64,000 nt of DNA, taken from the NCBI GenBank assembly GCA_023386885.1, contig JAEWIX010000042.1, forward strand, positions 1-64,000, in the 5' to 3' direction. A program made the position numbers and the translations under genes. The stretch is from Pseudomonadota bacterium (GTDB taxonomy: Bacteria; Pseudomonadota; Alphaproteobacteria; Rhizobiales; Xanthobacteraceae). Within the stretch, counting starts at the first letter, position 1, and the number at the start of each line of letters is the position of its first letter. The notes below the pieces were generated by a model that saw nothing but the letters and a program-made list of their open reading frames with translations, searched no databases and was not told the DNA's origin. This document shows positions 45,586 to 55,794 of the stretch, one piece after another.

Positions 45586-46641
45586 TTATGTCCTGGCCTC
45601 CAGCACAAGATTGAAAGGCGTCTCCGCGGCACGGCGAATACGTGAGAAGCCGCTTTTCCTTGCGACCTCGCTCAATCGTGCTTCGCCGGCTTGGGCGCCC
45701 AATGCGAGGCCGACTTCCTGCGCCAGTGATGCCGGCGTGCATACCATGGTCGAGGCGGCGTAGAACAAGCGGCCGACGGGATTGAGGTTGTCCTCGAGCT
45801 TGTCCTGCGCGAACGGCTCCACCAGCATGCAGGTGCCATCCTTGGCCAGCGTCTCCTTGACGTGACGAAGCGCGCCGACCGGGTCGCCCATGTCGTGCAG
45901 GCAATCGAAGAAACACACGAGATCGTAGTCGTTCGCGGGATAGGTTTTGGCGGTGGCGACGGCGAAGTCGACACGCTGGCTGAGGCCCTCATCGGCCGCC
46001 GCTGCCTGTGCCGCAGCGATCGATCCCGGATGCGCGTCAAAACCGAAGAAATGCGAATTCGGATAGGCTTTGGCCATCAGCAACGTCGAGATGCCGTGGC
46101 CGCAACCGACATCGGCAACCTTGGCGCCGCGCCCGAGTTTCGCCACCATGCCATCGAGTGCGGGCAGCCATTCCTGCACCAGATGATGCTTGTAGGTGGT
46201 GCGGAAAAAACGCGCCGTGCCGCAGAACAGACACTCGGCGCGGTCGTTCCAGCCGACACCCTTGCCGCTCTTGAAGGCGTCCGAAATCTTCGGCTCATCG
46301 AGCATGATTGCCGCCATCAAGTCGCCAATCGCGCCCATGAACACCGGACTGTCATCGTCGGCGAAAACCATCGTCTGCTCAGGCTGCATCGAGAATTTCT
46401 TCGTCGTGGCGTCGTATTCGACGTAGCCCGATGCGGCCTGCGCCGATAGCCATTCGCGCACATAACGCTCGGTGGTGCCGGTGGCTTGTGCCAGTTCGGC
46501 GGGTGTCATCGGTTTCTTCGCCAGCGCCTTGTAGAGACCGAGCCGATCGCCGGTCCGGATCAAGGCGGTGTTGGCGGCGGCACCGATGTCGCCGACCATC
46601 TTTCCCATGAACTCATTCAGTCGATCCATATTCACGTCCAT
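45586..46641 (-). CDS. Winged-helix SAM-dependent methyltransferase (Rv2258c-like)
   Basis: A 351-residue protein. Residues 20-90 are a winged-helix dimerisation domain (PMTPAELAQATGTTERYVRE), as in O-methyltransferases. The methyltransferase core has motif I VADVGCGHGIST near 175-186 and FGFDAHPGSI. The overall plan matches the family of Mycobacterium tuberculosis Rv2258c. The substrate is unknown; proteins of this family are found near stress and ketide genes. It is a single gene here, with a 273-bp upstream region holding a palindromic repeat. Confidence 0.85.
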   Translation of the reverse strand: MDVNMDRLNEFMGKMVGDIGAAANTALIRTGDRLGLYKALAKKPMTPAELAQATGTTERYVREWLSAQAASGYVEYDATTKKFSMQPEQTMVFADDDSPVFMGAIGDLMAAIMLDEPKISDAFKSGKGVGWNDRAECLFCGTARFFRTTYKHHLVQEWLPALDGMVAKLGRGAKVADVGCGHGISTLLMAKAYPNSHFFGFDAHPGSIAAAQAAAADEGLSQRVDFAVATAKTYPANDYDLVCFFDCLHDMGDPVGALRHVKETLAKDGTCMLVEPFAQDKLEDNLNPVGRLFYAASTMVCTPASLAQEVGLALGAQAGEARLSEVARKSGFSRIRRAAETPFNLVLEART

Positions 46642-46706
46642 GAAAGCCTCCTGTGAAGGATTGGGTTCGTTTCGTCTGTATCGAACCTGTCACTCGTCTT
46701 TTGAGT

Positions 46707-46756
46707 GAGCATGATCCTTTCCGGAAACCAGCTCCCATTTTTCGGGAACCATGCTC
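46707..46756. repeat. Palindromic repeat, Rhizobiales type
   Basis: GAGCATGATCCTTTCCGG (46707-46724) faces TTTTTCGGGAACCATGCTC (46738-46756). The arms GAGCATG/CATGCTC are the ends of an imperfect palindrome. From memory this is a common dispersed repeat in Rhizobiales (GAGCATGATC...GATCATGCTC). It lies between the methyltransferase gene and the RNA methyltransferase gene. Confidence 0.7.
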
Positions 46757-46914
46757 GCGTGACATGCAACACGTGAAGTCAAGCGGCGCCGGCGTCTCCA
46801 GCGGCGCAACGATGCGCGGGCGGGAATGGCCATGGCGTCAAGAGGAGCGATAAATCAGCGCCCATTTGATTGACGGAGTCGCTCGGGCGTAGGTCGTCGC
46901 GTCGGGTGGAAGGT

Positions 46915-48156
46915 TCAACGAGGGCGGATAAATTTCGCCACCAGTTCGACATGCGGGGTGTGACAGAACTGATCGACGGGCGTGACGACTTCGAGTCTGT
47001 AGCCGCCATCGATCAGGATGCGTGCATCGCGCGCAAAGGTGGTGACATTGCACGACACCGCAACGATCACTGGAGTTTTGCTGGCTGCAAGTTGTTTGCT
47101 CTGCGCCTCGGCACCCTGACGTGGCGGATCGAACACCGCCGCATCGACGTCGCGCAATTCCTGTGGGACCAGCGGCCGCCGGAACAGATCGCGCGCGGTC
47201 GCAGTGACCGGTTTCAATCCGTGCGCCGATGCGGTTGCTTTCTGCAGCGATGCAATCGCACCGTCGTCGCTGTCGAAGGCGCTCACACGCGCTTTCGCGG
47301 CCAGCCGTAGCGCAAAGGGGCCGATGCCGCAGAACAAGTCGACGATGCGCTTCGCCTTGCCGCAGTGAGTTGTCACCAGCGCCGCCAGCGTTTCCTCGCC
47401 GGCAACCGTCGCTTGCAGAAACGAACCTGGCGGCAGCGGCACTGTTGCCGTGCCCATCGTCACGACCGGCGGCGTTCGCATCAGCACCAGTTCGCCATGA
47501 CGCGTCAACCGCGCCAGCTTGTATTGTTCGGCGACGAGCGACAACGCCGTGACGATCTTGGGTGGCAGGGGCCCCGAGCCGCGCACATCGACGTCGAGTC
47601 CGTTGTCGGTGGCGGTGATCTGGATATCGAGCGGCTTCGCCACGGGCTTCAGCAGCGCGGCGATAGCGCGGGCGGCGTCAAGTGCACCGCCGAGCGCAGG
47701 ATCGAGAATCGGGCATGCGTCGATAGGGACGACCGCGTGGCTATTCGGTGCGGTGAAGCCGACCGGGAAGCTGCCATCGGCCGCGCGGCGCGCGTGCAGC
47801 GTGACGCGACGGCGTCCCGCGCCGTGAGCGTCGATCAGGTCGGCCACGTCAACGTCGATGCCGGCGCGCGCCAGCGTGTCGACGACAAGCCGCCGTTTCC
47901 ATGCGCGATAGGCATTTGGCTGCCAATGCTGGATCGCGCAGCCACCGCAGGCGCCAAAATGGGTGCAGAACGGATCGATCCGCTGTGCGCTGGGCGTCCG
48001 GACGGCAACCAGTTGCATCCGATCCGATGCCGCCAATGGCGTGGCGTCCACGGTCTCTCCGGGCAACGTATATGAGACATAACGCGTAGCGCCGTTGACG
48101 CGCGCGACGCCATCGCCCCGTTGGCCAACGTGATCGATGACGAGCGTTTCAACCAC
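46915..48156 (-). CDS. TrmA/RlmD-family RNA (uracil-5-)methyltransferase
   Basis: A 413-residue cytoplasmic RNA methyltransferase. An N-terminal TRAM-like part (LVIDHVGQRGDGVARVNG) precedes the iron-sulfur cysteines in CTHFGACGGCAIQHW. The S-adenosylmethionine site is IVDLFCGIGPFALRLA, and the catalytic cysteine lies in VAVSCNVTTFARD. The family makes 5-methyluridine in 23S rRNA or tRNA. The start ATG overlaps the end of tlyA by 8 bp, so the two form a small RNA-modification operon. Confidence 0.93.
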   Translation of the reverse strand: MVETLVIDHVGQRGDGVARVNGATRYVSYTLPGETVDATPLAASDRMQLVAVRTPSAQRIDPFCTHFGACGGCAIQHWQPNAYRAWKRRLVVDTLARAGIDVDVADLIDAHGAGRRRVTLHARRAADGSFPVGFTAPNSHAVVPIDACPILDPALGGALDAARAIAALLKPVAKPLDIQITATDNGLDVDVRGSGPLPPKIVTALSLVAEQYKLARLTRHGELVLMRTPPVVTMGTATVPLPPGSFLQATVAGEETLAALVTTHCGKAKRIVDLFCGIGPFALRLAAKARVSAFDSDDGAIASLQKATASAHGLKPVTATARDLFRRPLVPQELRDVDAAVFDPPRQGAEAQSKQLAASKTPVIVAVSCNVTTFARDARILIDGGYRLEVVTPVDQFCHTPHVELVAKFIRPR

Positions 48157-48883
48157 GACGTGCGCCGAGGAAAAATTCTTGATTGCCGTCGCCGCCGGCG
48201 ATGCTGGACGGAAACACCTGAATGTTCGTGCATCCCTGCGCGGCGGCGAAAGCTGCGATGTCGTCGCACACGGCCTTATGAATGGCGGCGTCGCGTACGA
48301 TGCCTTTCTTGATCGCCGCGCGCGGCGCCTCGAACTGCGGCTTGATCAGCGCCAGCAGACTCATCGGCGCGGCAGCGAGTTGCAGCGCCACCGGCAGGAT
48401 CAGCTTCAGCGAGATGAAACTGGCGTCGATCACCACCACGTCCGGGCGTTGCGGCAGCCGCTTGCCGTCGTAATTACGGATATCGGTCTGTTCCATCGAG
48501 ACGATGCGCGGGTGGCCGCGCAGGCTGTCGTGCAACTGATTGGTGCCGACGTCGACGGCGAACACCAGTGCCGCGCCTTCGCTCAGAAGTACTTCGGTGA
48601 AGCCGCCGGTGGAGGCGCCGACGTCGAGGCAGACATGGTTCTCGATCTCGAGGGGGTATTGCGCGAGCGCGCCGGCGAGCTTGACGCCGCCGCGCGATAC
48701 CCACGGATGCGCGGGTTCGGCTTCGATGACGGCGCTATCCGCAAGCACCTCGGAGGGCTTGGCGACGACCTTGCCGTCGGCAGTCACGAGGCCATGGGTG
48801 ATCGCGTCCTGCGCCCGCGCGCGGCTTTCGAACAGGCCGCGTTCGACCAGCAGCACGTCGGCGCGTTTGCGTGTCTGTGTCAT
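48149..48883 (-). CDS. tlyA: TlyA-family rRNA 2'-O-methyltransferase / hemolysin-like protein
   Basis: A 244-residue protein with an N-terminal S4 RNA-binding domain (KRADVLLVERGLFESRARAQ) and an FtsJ-like methyltransferase domain: WVSRGGVKLAGAL, LDVGASTGGFTEVLL (motif I) and VIDASFISL. Family members methylate 16S and 23S rRNA, although some are annotated as hemolysins. It is 92 bp downstream of dxs, on the same strand, with a hairpin terminator between, and overlaps the TrmA-family gene. Confidence 0.94.
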   Translation of the reverse strand: MTQTRKRADVLLVERGLFESRARAQDAITHGLVTADGKVVAKPSEVLADSAVIEAEPAHPWVSRGGVKLAGALAQYPLEIENHVCLDVGASTGGFTEVLLSEGAALVFAVDVGTNQLHDSLRGHPRIVSMEQTDIRNYDGKRLPQRPDVVVIDASFISLKLILPVALQLAAAPMSLLALIKPQFEAPRAAIKKGIVRDAAIHKAVCDDIAAFAAAQGCTNIQVFPSSIAGGDGNQEFFLGARRG

Positions 48884-48916
48884 GTCGCGAACAGTCTATC
48901 GCGGTTCCGCAGCAAA

Positions 48917-48956
48917 CGAAAAACCCGCTCCCGGTGCGCCGGAAGCGGGGTTTTCG
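48917..48956 (-). terminator. Terminator between dxs and tlyA
   Basis: In the minus-strand transcript GAAAACCCCGCTTCCGG pairs with CCGGGAGCGGGTTTTTC around loop CGCA, followed by a short T-run. It sits between the end of dxs (48976) and tlyA (48883). Confidence 0.85.
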
Positions 48957-48975
48957 ATGCCGTCCGGCTCGATGC

Positions 48976-50907
48976 TTACGCGCCGGCGAGTTTGATGGTT
49001 CCGGCCTTGTCCTTGCCGATGGTCTCGAACACCTTGGCGACGATGCCTTTAGCGTCGAGGCCGGCATAGGCATACATCGCCGCCGGCGTGTTGTGGTCGA
49101 TGAATTCGTCCGGCAACACCATTGACCGGAAGCGCAGCATGCCGCTGTCGAGCATCCCGTGCTCGGCCAGCGTCTGCATCACATGCGAGCCGAAGCCGCC
49201 GACCGAGCCTTCCTCGACGGTGAGCAGGATTTCGTGCTCGCGCGCCAGCTTCAGCACCAGTTCGACGTCGAGCGGCTTCATGAAGCGCGCATCTGCAACG
49301 GTGGTGGACAGGCCATGCGCGGCGAGTTCGTCGGCGGCCTTCTCGCAATCCGCGAGACGGGTGCCGAACGACAACAGCGCTACCTTGTTGCCCTGCCGGA
49401 CAACGCGACCCTTGCCAATCTCGAGGGGAATGCCGACTTCCGGCATTTCGACGCCGCGGCCTTCGCCGCGCGGATAGCGCAGTGCGCTCGGGCGATCGTT
49501 GATAGCAACCTGCGTTGCGACCATGTGCACCATCTCGGCCTCGTCGGCCGCCGCCATGATGACGAAGTTCGGCAGGCAGCCGAGATAGGCATTGTCGAAC
49601 GAACCGGCATGGGTCGCGCCGTCGGCGCCGACCAAGCCGGCGCGATCGATGGCGAAGCGCACCGGCAGGTTCTGAATGGCGACGTCGTGCACCACCTGGT
49701 CGTAACCGCGTTGCAGGAAGGTGGAATAGATGGCGCAGAACGGCTTGTAGCCTTCGGTGGCGAGGCCGGCGGCGAACGTTACCGCGTGCTGCTCGGCGAT
49801 GCCGACGTCGAAGGTGCGTTTCGGGAACGCCTTGTTGAAGATGTCGACGCCGGTGCCGGACGGCATTGCCGCGGTGATGGCGACGATCTTGTCGTCCTTC
49901 TCGGCTTCCTTGACCAGCGACTGGCCGAACACGTTCTGATAGGCGGGCGCGTTCGGTTTCGCCTTCGATTGCGCGCCGGTGGCGACGTCGAACTTGACCA
50001 CGGCATGATACTTATCCGCCGCCGCTTCCGCCGGGCCGTAGCCCTTGCCCTTTTGGGTGACGACATGGACCAGGATCGGGCCGTCCTCCATGTCGCGGAC
50101 GTTCTTCAGCACCGGCAGCAGGTGATCGAGATTGTGACCGTCGATCGGGCCGACGTAGTAGAAGCCCAGTTCCTCGAACAGTGTGCCGCTGTTGGTCATG
50201 AAGCCGCGCGAATATTCCTCGACGCGCTCGGCGCGATCGGCGATCATTTTCGGCAGGTGCTTGCCGAGCTGCTTGGCGGCCTCGCGGATGGTGCGATAGG
50301 TCTTGCCGGAATAGAGCCGCGACAAGTAGTTCGACATCGCGCCGACCGGCGGCGCGATCGACATGTCGTTGTCGTTGAGGATGACGATCAGCCGCGAGTT
50401 CATCGCGCCCGCATTGTTCATCGCCTCATAGGCCATGCCCGCCGACATCGCGCCGTCGCCGATCACCGCGATGACATTGTTCTTGCCGCCGGAGAGATCG
50501 CGCGCCACCGCCATGCCGAGACCTGCGGAGATCGACGTCGAGGAATGCGCCGCGCCGAATGGATCGTAATCGCTCTCTGAACGCTTGGTGAAGCCGGACA
50601 GACCGCCGGCGGTGCGCAGCGTGCGGATGCGGTCGCGCCGGCCGGTGAGGATCTTGTGCGGATAGGCCTGATGGCCAACATCCCAGATCAGCCGGTCACG
50701 CGGCGTGTCGAAGACATAATGGATCGCGGTGGTCAGTTCGACCACGCCGAGGCCCGCGCCGAAATGGCCGCCGGTGACGGACACGGCATCGATGGTTTCC
50801 TGCCGCAACTCGTCGGCAACCTGGCGGACCTGTTCCACCTTGAGCTTGCGCAAATCGTCGGGAGTGCGGATCGTGTCAAGGAGCGGTGTCTTACTGAAGC
50901 TGGTCAC
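48976..50907 (-). CDS. dxs: 1-Deoxy-D-xylulose-5-phosphate synthase Dxs
   Basis: Thiamine-diphosphate enzyme that condenses pyruvate and glyceraldehyde 3-phosphate to start the MEP isoprenoid pathway; cytoplasmic, 643 residues, the family length. The N-terminal DVGHQAYPHKILTGRRD, the thiamine-diphosphate motif IGDGAMSAGMAYEAMNNAG and the transketolase-C-type RYPRGEG are present. The genome neighbourhood with tlyA on one side and xseB and a deacetylase on the other is common in this family of bacteria. Confidence 0.97.
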   Translation of the reverse strand: MTSFSKTPLLDTIRTPDDLRKLKVEQVRQVADELRQETIDAVSVTGGHFGAGLGVVELTTAIHYVFDTPRDRLIWDVGHQAYPHKILTGRRDRIRTLRTAGGLSGFTKRSESDYDPFGAAHSSTSISAGLGMAVARDLSGGKNNVIAVIGDGAMSAGMAYEAMNNAGAMNSRLIVILNDNDMSIAPPVGAMSNYLSRLYSGKTYRTIREAAKQLGKHLPKMIADRAERVEEYSRGFMTNSGTLFEELGFYYVGPIDGHNLDHLLPVLKNVRDMEDGPILVHVVTQKGKGYGPAEAAADKYHAVVKFDVATGAQSKAKPNAPAYQNVFGQSLVKEAEKDDKIVAITAAMPSGTGVDIFNKAFPKRTFDVGIAEQHAVTFAAGLATEGYKPFCAIYSTFLQRGYDQVVHDVAIQNLPVRFAIDRAGLVGADGATHAGSFDNAYLGCLPNFVIMAAADEAEMVHMVATQVAINDRPSALRYPRGEGRGVEMPEVGIPLEIGKGRVVRQGNKVALLSFGTRLADCEKAADELAAHGLSTTVADARFMKPLDVELVLKLAREHEILLTVEEGSVGGFGSHVMQTLAEHGMLDSGMLRFRSMVLPDEFIDHNTPAAMYAYAGLDAKGIVAKVFETIGKDKAGTIKLAGA

Positions 50908-51287
50908 GGCAGAGTTCCAATTTGCATGTCAGGCTGGCGACAAGGATGAATATGGGTGCTGCGCAACCCTTGCGCATCCGACACCCTGCATCCTGAAGCC
51001 CCTGAACAGGGAAAACGGTTTCGAGCCTATCGCGCGCTGCTTCCGTGAATTGTGATGTAGATCACATCCGCGGCGCGGTCTGATTTTCGGCATTTACACA
51101 AGCATTTTCAGTCTCTTAGCCGATAATTCAGGCACCCGAGACGAACCTGCAAATGTATAGTGTTTCCAATCTTATACCAAGCCTCCTCCCCAAAGCCAAC
51201 TTTCGGCGTAGCTATTGGTCAGGTCGCAAGGCGCATTGGTTCAATGCGCCTAAACTTAACGACCGGGAGGGGGCCGAGGTTCCCCTT
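50908..51287. other. Intergenic region upstream of dxs
   Basis: This 380-bp region has no supported gene. It holds a perfect 10-bp hairpin at 51229-51251, near the end of the membrane hydrolase gene, and a region of lower GC (51080-51180) that could contain the dxs promoter. Confidence 0.55.
51229..51251 (-). terminator. Hairpin downstream of the membrane hydrolase-like gene
   Basis: AGGCGCATTG (51229-51238) and CAATGCGCCT (51242-51251) pair perfectly with loop GTT. It is 37 bp after the stop codon at 51288. No T-run follows on the minus strand, so termination is likely but not certain. Confidence 0.5.
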
Positions 51288-52622
51288 TTATCGTGTGACC
51301 GAGGCGGGGGAAAGGGGGGCCGCCGTGGCTGGCTTGGCGGGCCCGGTCGCGAGGGCCAGTGCGGCAGCCGGATCGGCAACGCGGGCCGGCAAGGCAACCG
51401 GACCGCACACGATCATATAGAAGTCGAACGGATGCGGCCGTTCGCTGGCCATGACGAACTGGAAGTGCACCCGGAAGAACTGCCAGCGGAATCGATTGTA
51501 GTGGCCCGGATCGATCATGTCGCGGAACCGGATCGGCACGACCGCCGGATTGCGCCGTGCGGCGCCGACGTCGATGTCGTGGCCAGCGATGGGGTCGAAC
51601 GGATAGAAGTTCATCACGTCCTTGCGCGACTGGACGTCGATCCAGTCGATCGTGGGCGTGACCGCAAGTTGCCGAAGGTGTTCGCGGAACGGCTTCGAGA
51701 CCGGAAGGAAGCCGACGATCGGCAGGTTGCCGCCGAGCGTCAGCAGCACGACGCGCGGGCCATGGCGGCCGAGGTCGGGATCGATCGCGAGCGCACGCGC
51801 CATGATCTCGACGCCGAGGAACGAGCCGGAACTGTGGCCGACGACGACGATCTCCTCGGCGTCGCTGGTGCGCGCGACGTCCACCAGATGCTGTGCGAAG
51901 CGATCGATGCGCCGATCCCATTCCGGCCGCGCGCGATGCGCGAATTGCCAGGTGAAGATGGTGTCCGACATCAGGTACAGCGCGTAAGTGCGCCTCTCGG
52001 TATATTTCAGCAGCGCCCACAGCGCGGCGAGAAATACGATAATGGCTATGATCCATTTGAAAGGCGCCGTCGCCCCAAGATAGCCCGCGCCGGCGGCAAT
52101 GCCCCATGCCGCGAGAGCCGACCAGATCGCCAGATTCAGCAGCACGAAATGCGGATAGGTGATGAACATCCCGAAGCGCCAGTGCGCTTTCCACATGCGC
52201 GGAATCGCGCCTGCGAGAAATGCGCGACAGTAGATGGCGAACCCATGCAGGGCGGTTCGCCAGATCGGAACGGCGAAGTCGCCCTTGATCAGGTCTTCCC
52301 AGCGCAGGAAATCGTAGGCGACATGAGTGCGCCAACCGTCGCCTTCAGTCGCAATCGACCACGACGCCATCGTGCCGTCATCGGAGCTTTGTGGTCGGCC
52401 GACATGGGCCTGCAAGCCATAGAGGTTCGCGAATTTGCGCAGTTCGGTGCGGAACAGGCGATAATATTGCGCCAGTCCACGAGGGTCGTAGCCCTGCACA
52501 TAAATGACATGTCGGCGTTGAATCCGCACGCCTAAAGCCCGGCCCGACGATGTGCGATCAGCAGGGCATTCTTCCGGCAAGCCTCTGGGAGGAATGCGTT
52601 CGACAATCTGGCGCTCATGCAA
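51288..52622 (-). CDS. Uncharacterised membrane protein with alpha/beta-hydrolase-like domain
   Basis: A 444-residue protein with a serine-hydrolase nucleophile elbow, VVVGHSSGSFLG, preceded by two or three membrane segments (VLLNLAIWSALAAWGIAAGAG, then WIIAIIVFLAALWALL). The early stretch VIYVQGYDPRGLAQYYRLF resembles a lipase-like strand-loop. The frame is open from 52622, but a GTG at 52529 (VRIQRRHVIYVQG) may be the true start, because the first 31 residues look non-coding. It lies between dxs and xseB. I do not recognise the family. Confidence 0.7.
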   Translation of the reverse strand: MHERQIVERIPPRGLPEECPADRTSSGRALGVRIQRRHVIYVQGYDPRGLAQYYRLFRTELRKFANLYGLQAHVGRPQSSDDGTMASWSIATEGDGWRTHVAYDFLRWEDLIKGDFAVPIWRTALHGFAIYCRAFLAGAIPRMWKAHWRFGMFITYPHFVLLNLAIWSALAAWGIAAGAGYLGATAPFKWIIAIIVFLAALWALLKYTERRTYALYLMSDTIFTWQFAHRARPEWDRRIDRFAQHLVDVARTSDAEEIVVVGHSSGSFLGVEIMARALAIDPDLGRHGPRVVLLTLGGNLPIVGFLPVSKPFREHLRQLAVTPTIDWIDVQSRKDVMNFYPFDPIAGHDIDVGAARRNPAVVPIRFRDMIDPGHYNRFRWQFFRVHFQFVMASERPHPFDFYMIVCGPVALPARVADPAAALALATGPAKPATAAPLSPASVTR

Positions 52623-52743
52623 AATTCAAAATGGAACGTCGGCGCGAAGGCTTTTGCCTCGCGCTCTATAGTAAAGCTGACATCGAATGTGAAATCAAAG
52701 GCCTTCGGCCGATAGCAGCCGTTTCAATCAGCGCGGCTTGCGG

Positions 52744-52998
52744 TCACGACGAAACGTCGAGCGGCTCGGTGCCGTTAGGCTGCCCCTTGGCATCGGTCGT
52801 GATCTTGTCGACGCGTGCCTCGGCCTGGCGTAGCAACTCCTCGCAGCGCCGCTTCAAGGCTTCGCCGCGCTCGTAGATCGCAACCGATTCTTCCAGCGCG
52901 ACCTGACCGCCCTCGAGGCGCGTGACGATCGATTCGAGTTCCTCCAGCGCGCGCTCGAAGCTCAGCTTCTTGATGTCGGCATGGTTGGATTCGGCCAT
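52744..52998 (-). CDS. xseB: Exodeoxyribonuclease VII small subunit XseB
   Basis: An 84-residue protein that binds XseA in the exonuclease VII complex, which degrades single-stranded DNA from both ends. SFERALEELESIVTRLEGGQ and VALEESVAIYERGEALKRRCEELL are the family's helical pattern. It lies 70 bp downstream of the deacetylase gene, on the same strand. xseA is not in the window. Confidence 0.94.
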   Translation of the reverse strand: MAESNHADIKKLSFERALEELESIVTRLEGGQVALEESVAIYERGEALKRRCEELLRQAEARVDKITTDAKGQPNGTEPLDVSS

Positions 52999-53068
52999 GG
53001 TCAGGTTCCTGCTGAATGTCGGTCGCGCGCGATGATAAGCATGGGTGAGGACGGAATGTGGCGGGACG

Positions 53069-53998
<930 letters not shown>

Positions 53999-54107
53999 TC
54001 AAAAGTCCGCCGCGCCGGGGGCGCGTGAGAAAAGATACGTAATAGTAGTTGCTCGCGCCGGATTGCGAAAGGGCAGACCGGCAAGATCGTCGGCGGAGAA
54101 GGGCCAG

Positions 54108-55763
54108 TCAATTGAGCCGGATGATTCGGCCGGTTGTCGGCGGCGCGACCGGGCTGTTTGCCTGGAAGTAAGCATAGAGCGCATCGACGTCATAGATACC
54201 GAAAAGTTGCTCCGTGCCATCCTTGAGCACGGTGAAACCATCCCCGGCGACGGCGAGGAAATTGTTGACGGTGACGCGATAGTTCGCTGCCGGATCGATC
54301 GGCGTTTCGTTCAGCATGATGCTGCCGGCAACGATGCGTTCGCCGAGCGGCTTTGCGTCGTCCCAAGTGTAGCGGAAACCTTTCGAGACCTGCAGGACGC
54401 GCGGCCGCGCCGGATCGATCCATTGCTGTTCCAGCACTGCCTTGATCTGCGCGCCAGTCAGCGTCATCGTCACAAGCTGGTTGCGGAACGGCTGTGCGGC
54501 GAATACGTCGCCATAGGTGATGCTGCCATCGTCGCGCCGGATGATCGGGCTGCGCACGCCGCCGGGGTTGGTGAAGGCGATCACCGCGCCGCCCTTGTCG
54601 GCGGCTTGCGTTGCAGCCAGTTGCGCGTCGGCGACGATGTCGCCCAGCACGCTTTCGCCGGCGTCGGTCGGGATGCGCGACAGCGACGTAGTGATGCTGC
54701 CGGCGGGACGTGCCGCGATGGGGCCGGCGAGCCGTTGATAGTCCGCGATCAACCGCGCTTGCTCGGGATCTTTTTCAAGCGCATCGGTGCGAACGATGAT
54801 GTTGTTGGCCTTGGCGCTCACCACGTCGCGTGTGCCGCGATCGAGTTCGACGTCGATGGCGGTGACCAGCGTGCCATACTTGTCGCCGCTGGTGACGAGC
54901 CGGCCATCGATGTTGCAGGTGTAAGCCTGATGCGTATGGCCGCTGACAACGATATCGACCGCCTTGTCGAATTTCTTGACGATATCGACGATGGGACCGG
55001 AAATGCCGGGGCACTCGTTGTAATAGCCGGTGGGGAAGCCGCCTTCGTGAATCAGCACGGCAATGGCCTCGACGCCTTTCGCCTTCAACTCCGGCACCAG
55101 CGCGTTGACGGTGTCGGCCTCGTAGCGAAATTCGAGATCGACCACGCCGACCGGCGAGACGAGACGCGGCGTGTTCTTCAGAGTGAGACCGATGAAGGCG
55201 ACCGGGATGCCATCGAACGTCTTGATCGCGTAGGGCGGAAACAGCGTCGCGCCGGTGGACTTGTCGAAAGTCGAGGCAGCGAGGTAGCGGAATGTCGCGC
55301 CGAGGAACGGATGCGGTCCCTGGCAGCCATCGGTCGGATGACAGCCGCCGTTCTGCATCCGCAGCAGTTCGGTCTTGCCTTCATCGAATTCGTGATTGCC
55401 GACGGAAGCAACCTCCATACCCATCAGCGACAGTGACTCGATGGTCGGCTCGTCATGAAACATCGCGGAGAGGAACGGACTGGCACCGATCAGGTCGCCT
55501 GCGGCAACGAAGATCGAGTTCTTGTGATCCGCGCGCAACTGCTTCACCAGCGTCGCCATGTGTTCGACGCCGCCGGCGTCGACGCGAATCTTGCGGTCCT
55601 TGTTGGCAGGATCGTCGATGCGGATACCGCCGGGTGGCGGTTCGAGATTGCCATGGAGGTCGTTGATCGCGAGAATGCGTAGCGGCACGCGATCAACCGC
55701 TTGCGCATGTGTGGATGCAAGGCAAGCAAGCGAAGCGACAAGTATCGGCAACATGTGCCGCAT
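54108..55763 (-). CDS. 5'-Nucleotidase / metallophosphatase (UshA-like)
   Basis: Exported enzyme of 551 residues: a signal peptide (MRHMLPILVASLACLASTHA) precedes the dinuclear metallophosphatase domain with ILAINDLHGNLEP, AGDLIGASPF, VGNHEFDEG and SGHTHQAY. A C-terminal 5'-nucleotidase domain follows (around residues 340-540), with GFRYTWD for base stacking. It removes phosphate from extracellular nucleotides, likely for nucleoside and phosphate salvage. ATG 55763 is preferred because it gives the signal peptide; the frame is open further upstream. Confidence 0.93.
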   Translation of the reverse strand: MRHMLPILVASLACLASTHAQAVDRVPLRILAINDLHGNLEPPPGGIRIDDPANKDRKIRVDAGGVEHMATLVKQLRADHKNSIFVAAGDLIGASPFLSAMFHDEPTIESLSLMGMEVASVGNHEFDEGKTELLRMQNGGCHPTDGCQGPHPFLGATFRYLAASTFDKSTGATLFPPYAIKTFDGIPVAFIGLTLKNTPRLVSPVGVVDLEFRYEADTVNALVPELKAKGVEAIAVLIHEGGFPTGYYNECPGISGPIVDIVKKFDKAVDIVVSGHTHQAYTCNIDGRLVTSGDKYGTLVTAIDVELDRGTRDVVSAKANNIIVRTDALEKDPEQARLIADYQRLAGPIAARPAGSITTSLSRIPTDAGESVLGDIVADAQLAATQAADKGGAVIAFTNPGGVRSPIIRRDDGSITYGDVFAAQPFRNQLVTMTLTGAQIKAVLEQQWIDPARPRVLQVSKGFRYTWDDAKPLGERIVAGSIMLNETPIDPAANYRVTVNNFLAVAGDGFTVLKDGTEQLFGIYDVDALYAYFQANSPVAPPTTGRIIRLN

Positions 55764-55794
55764 CAGTCCCTCATCGCTGGTTCGTTCTGTTCGA

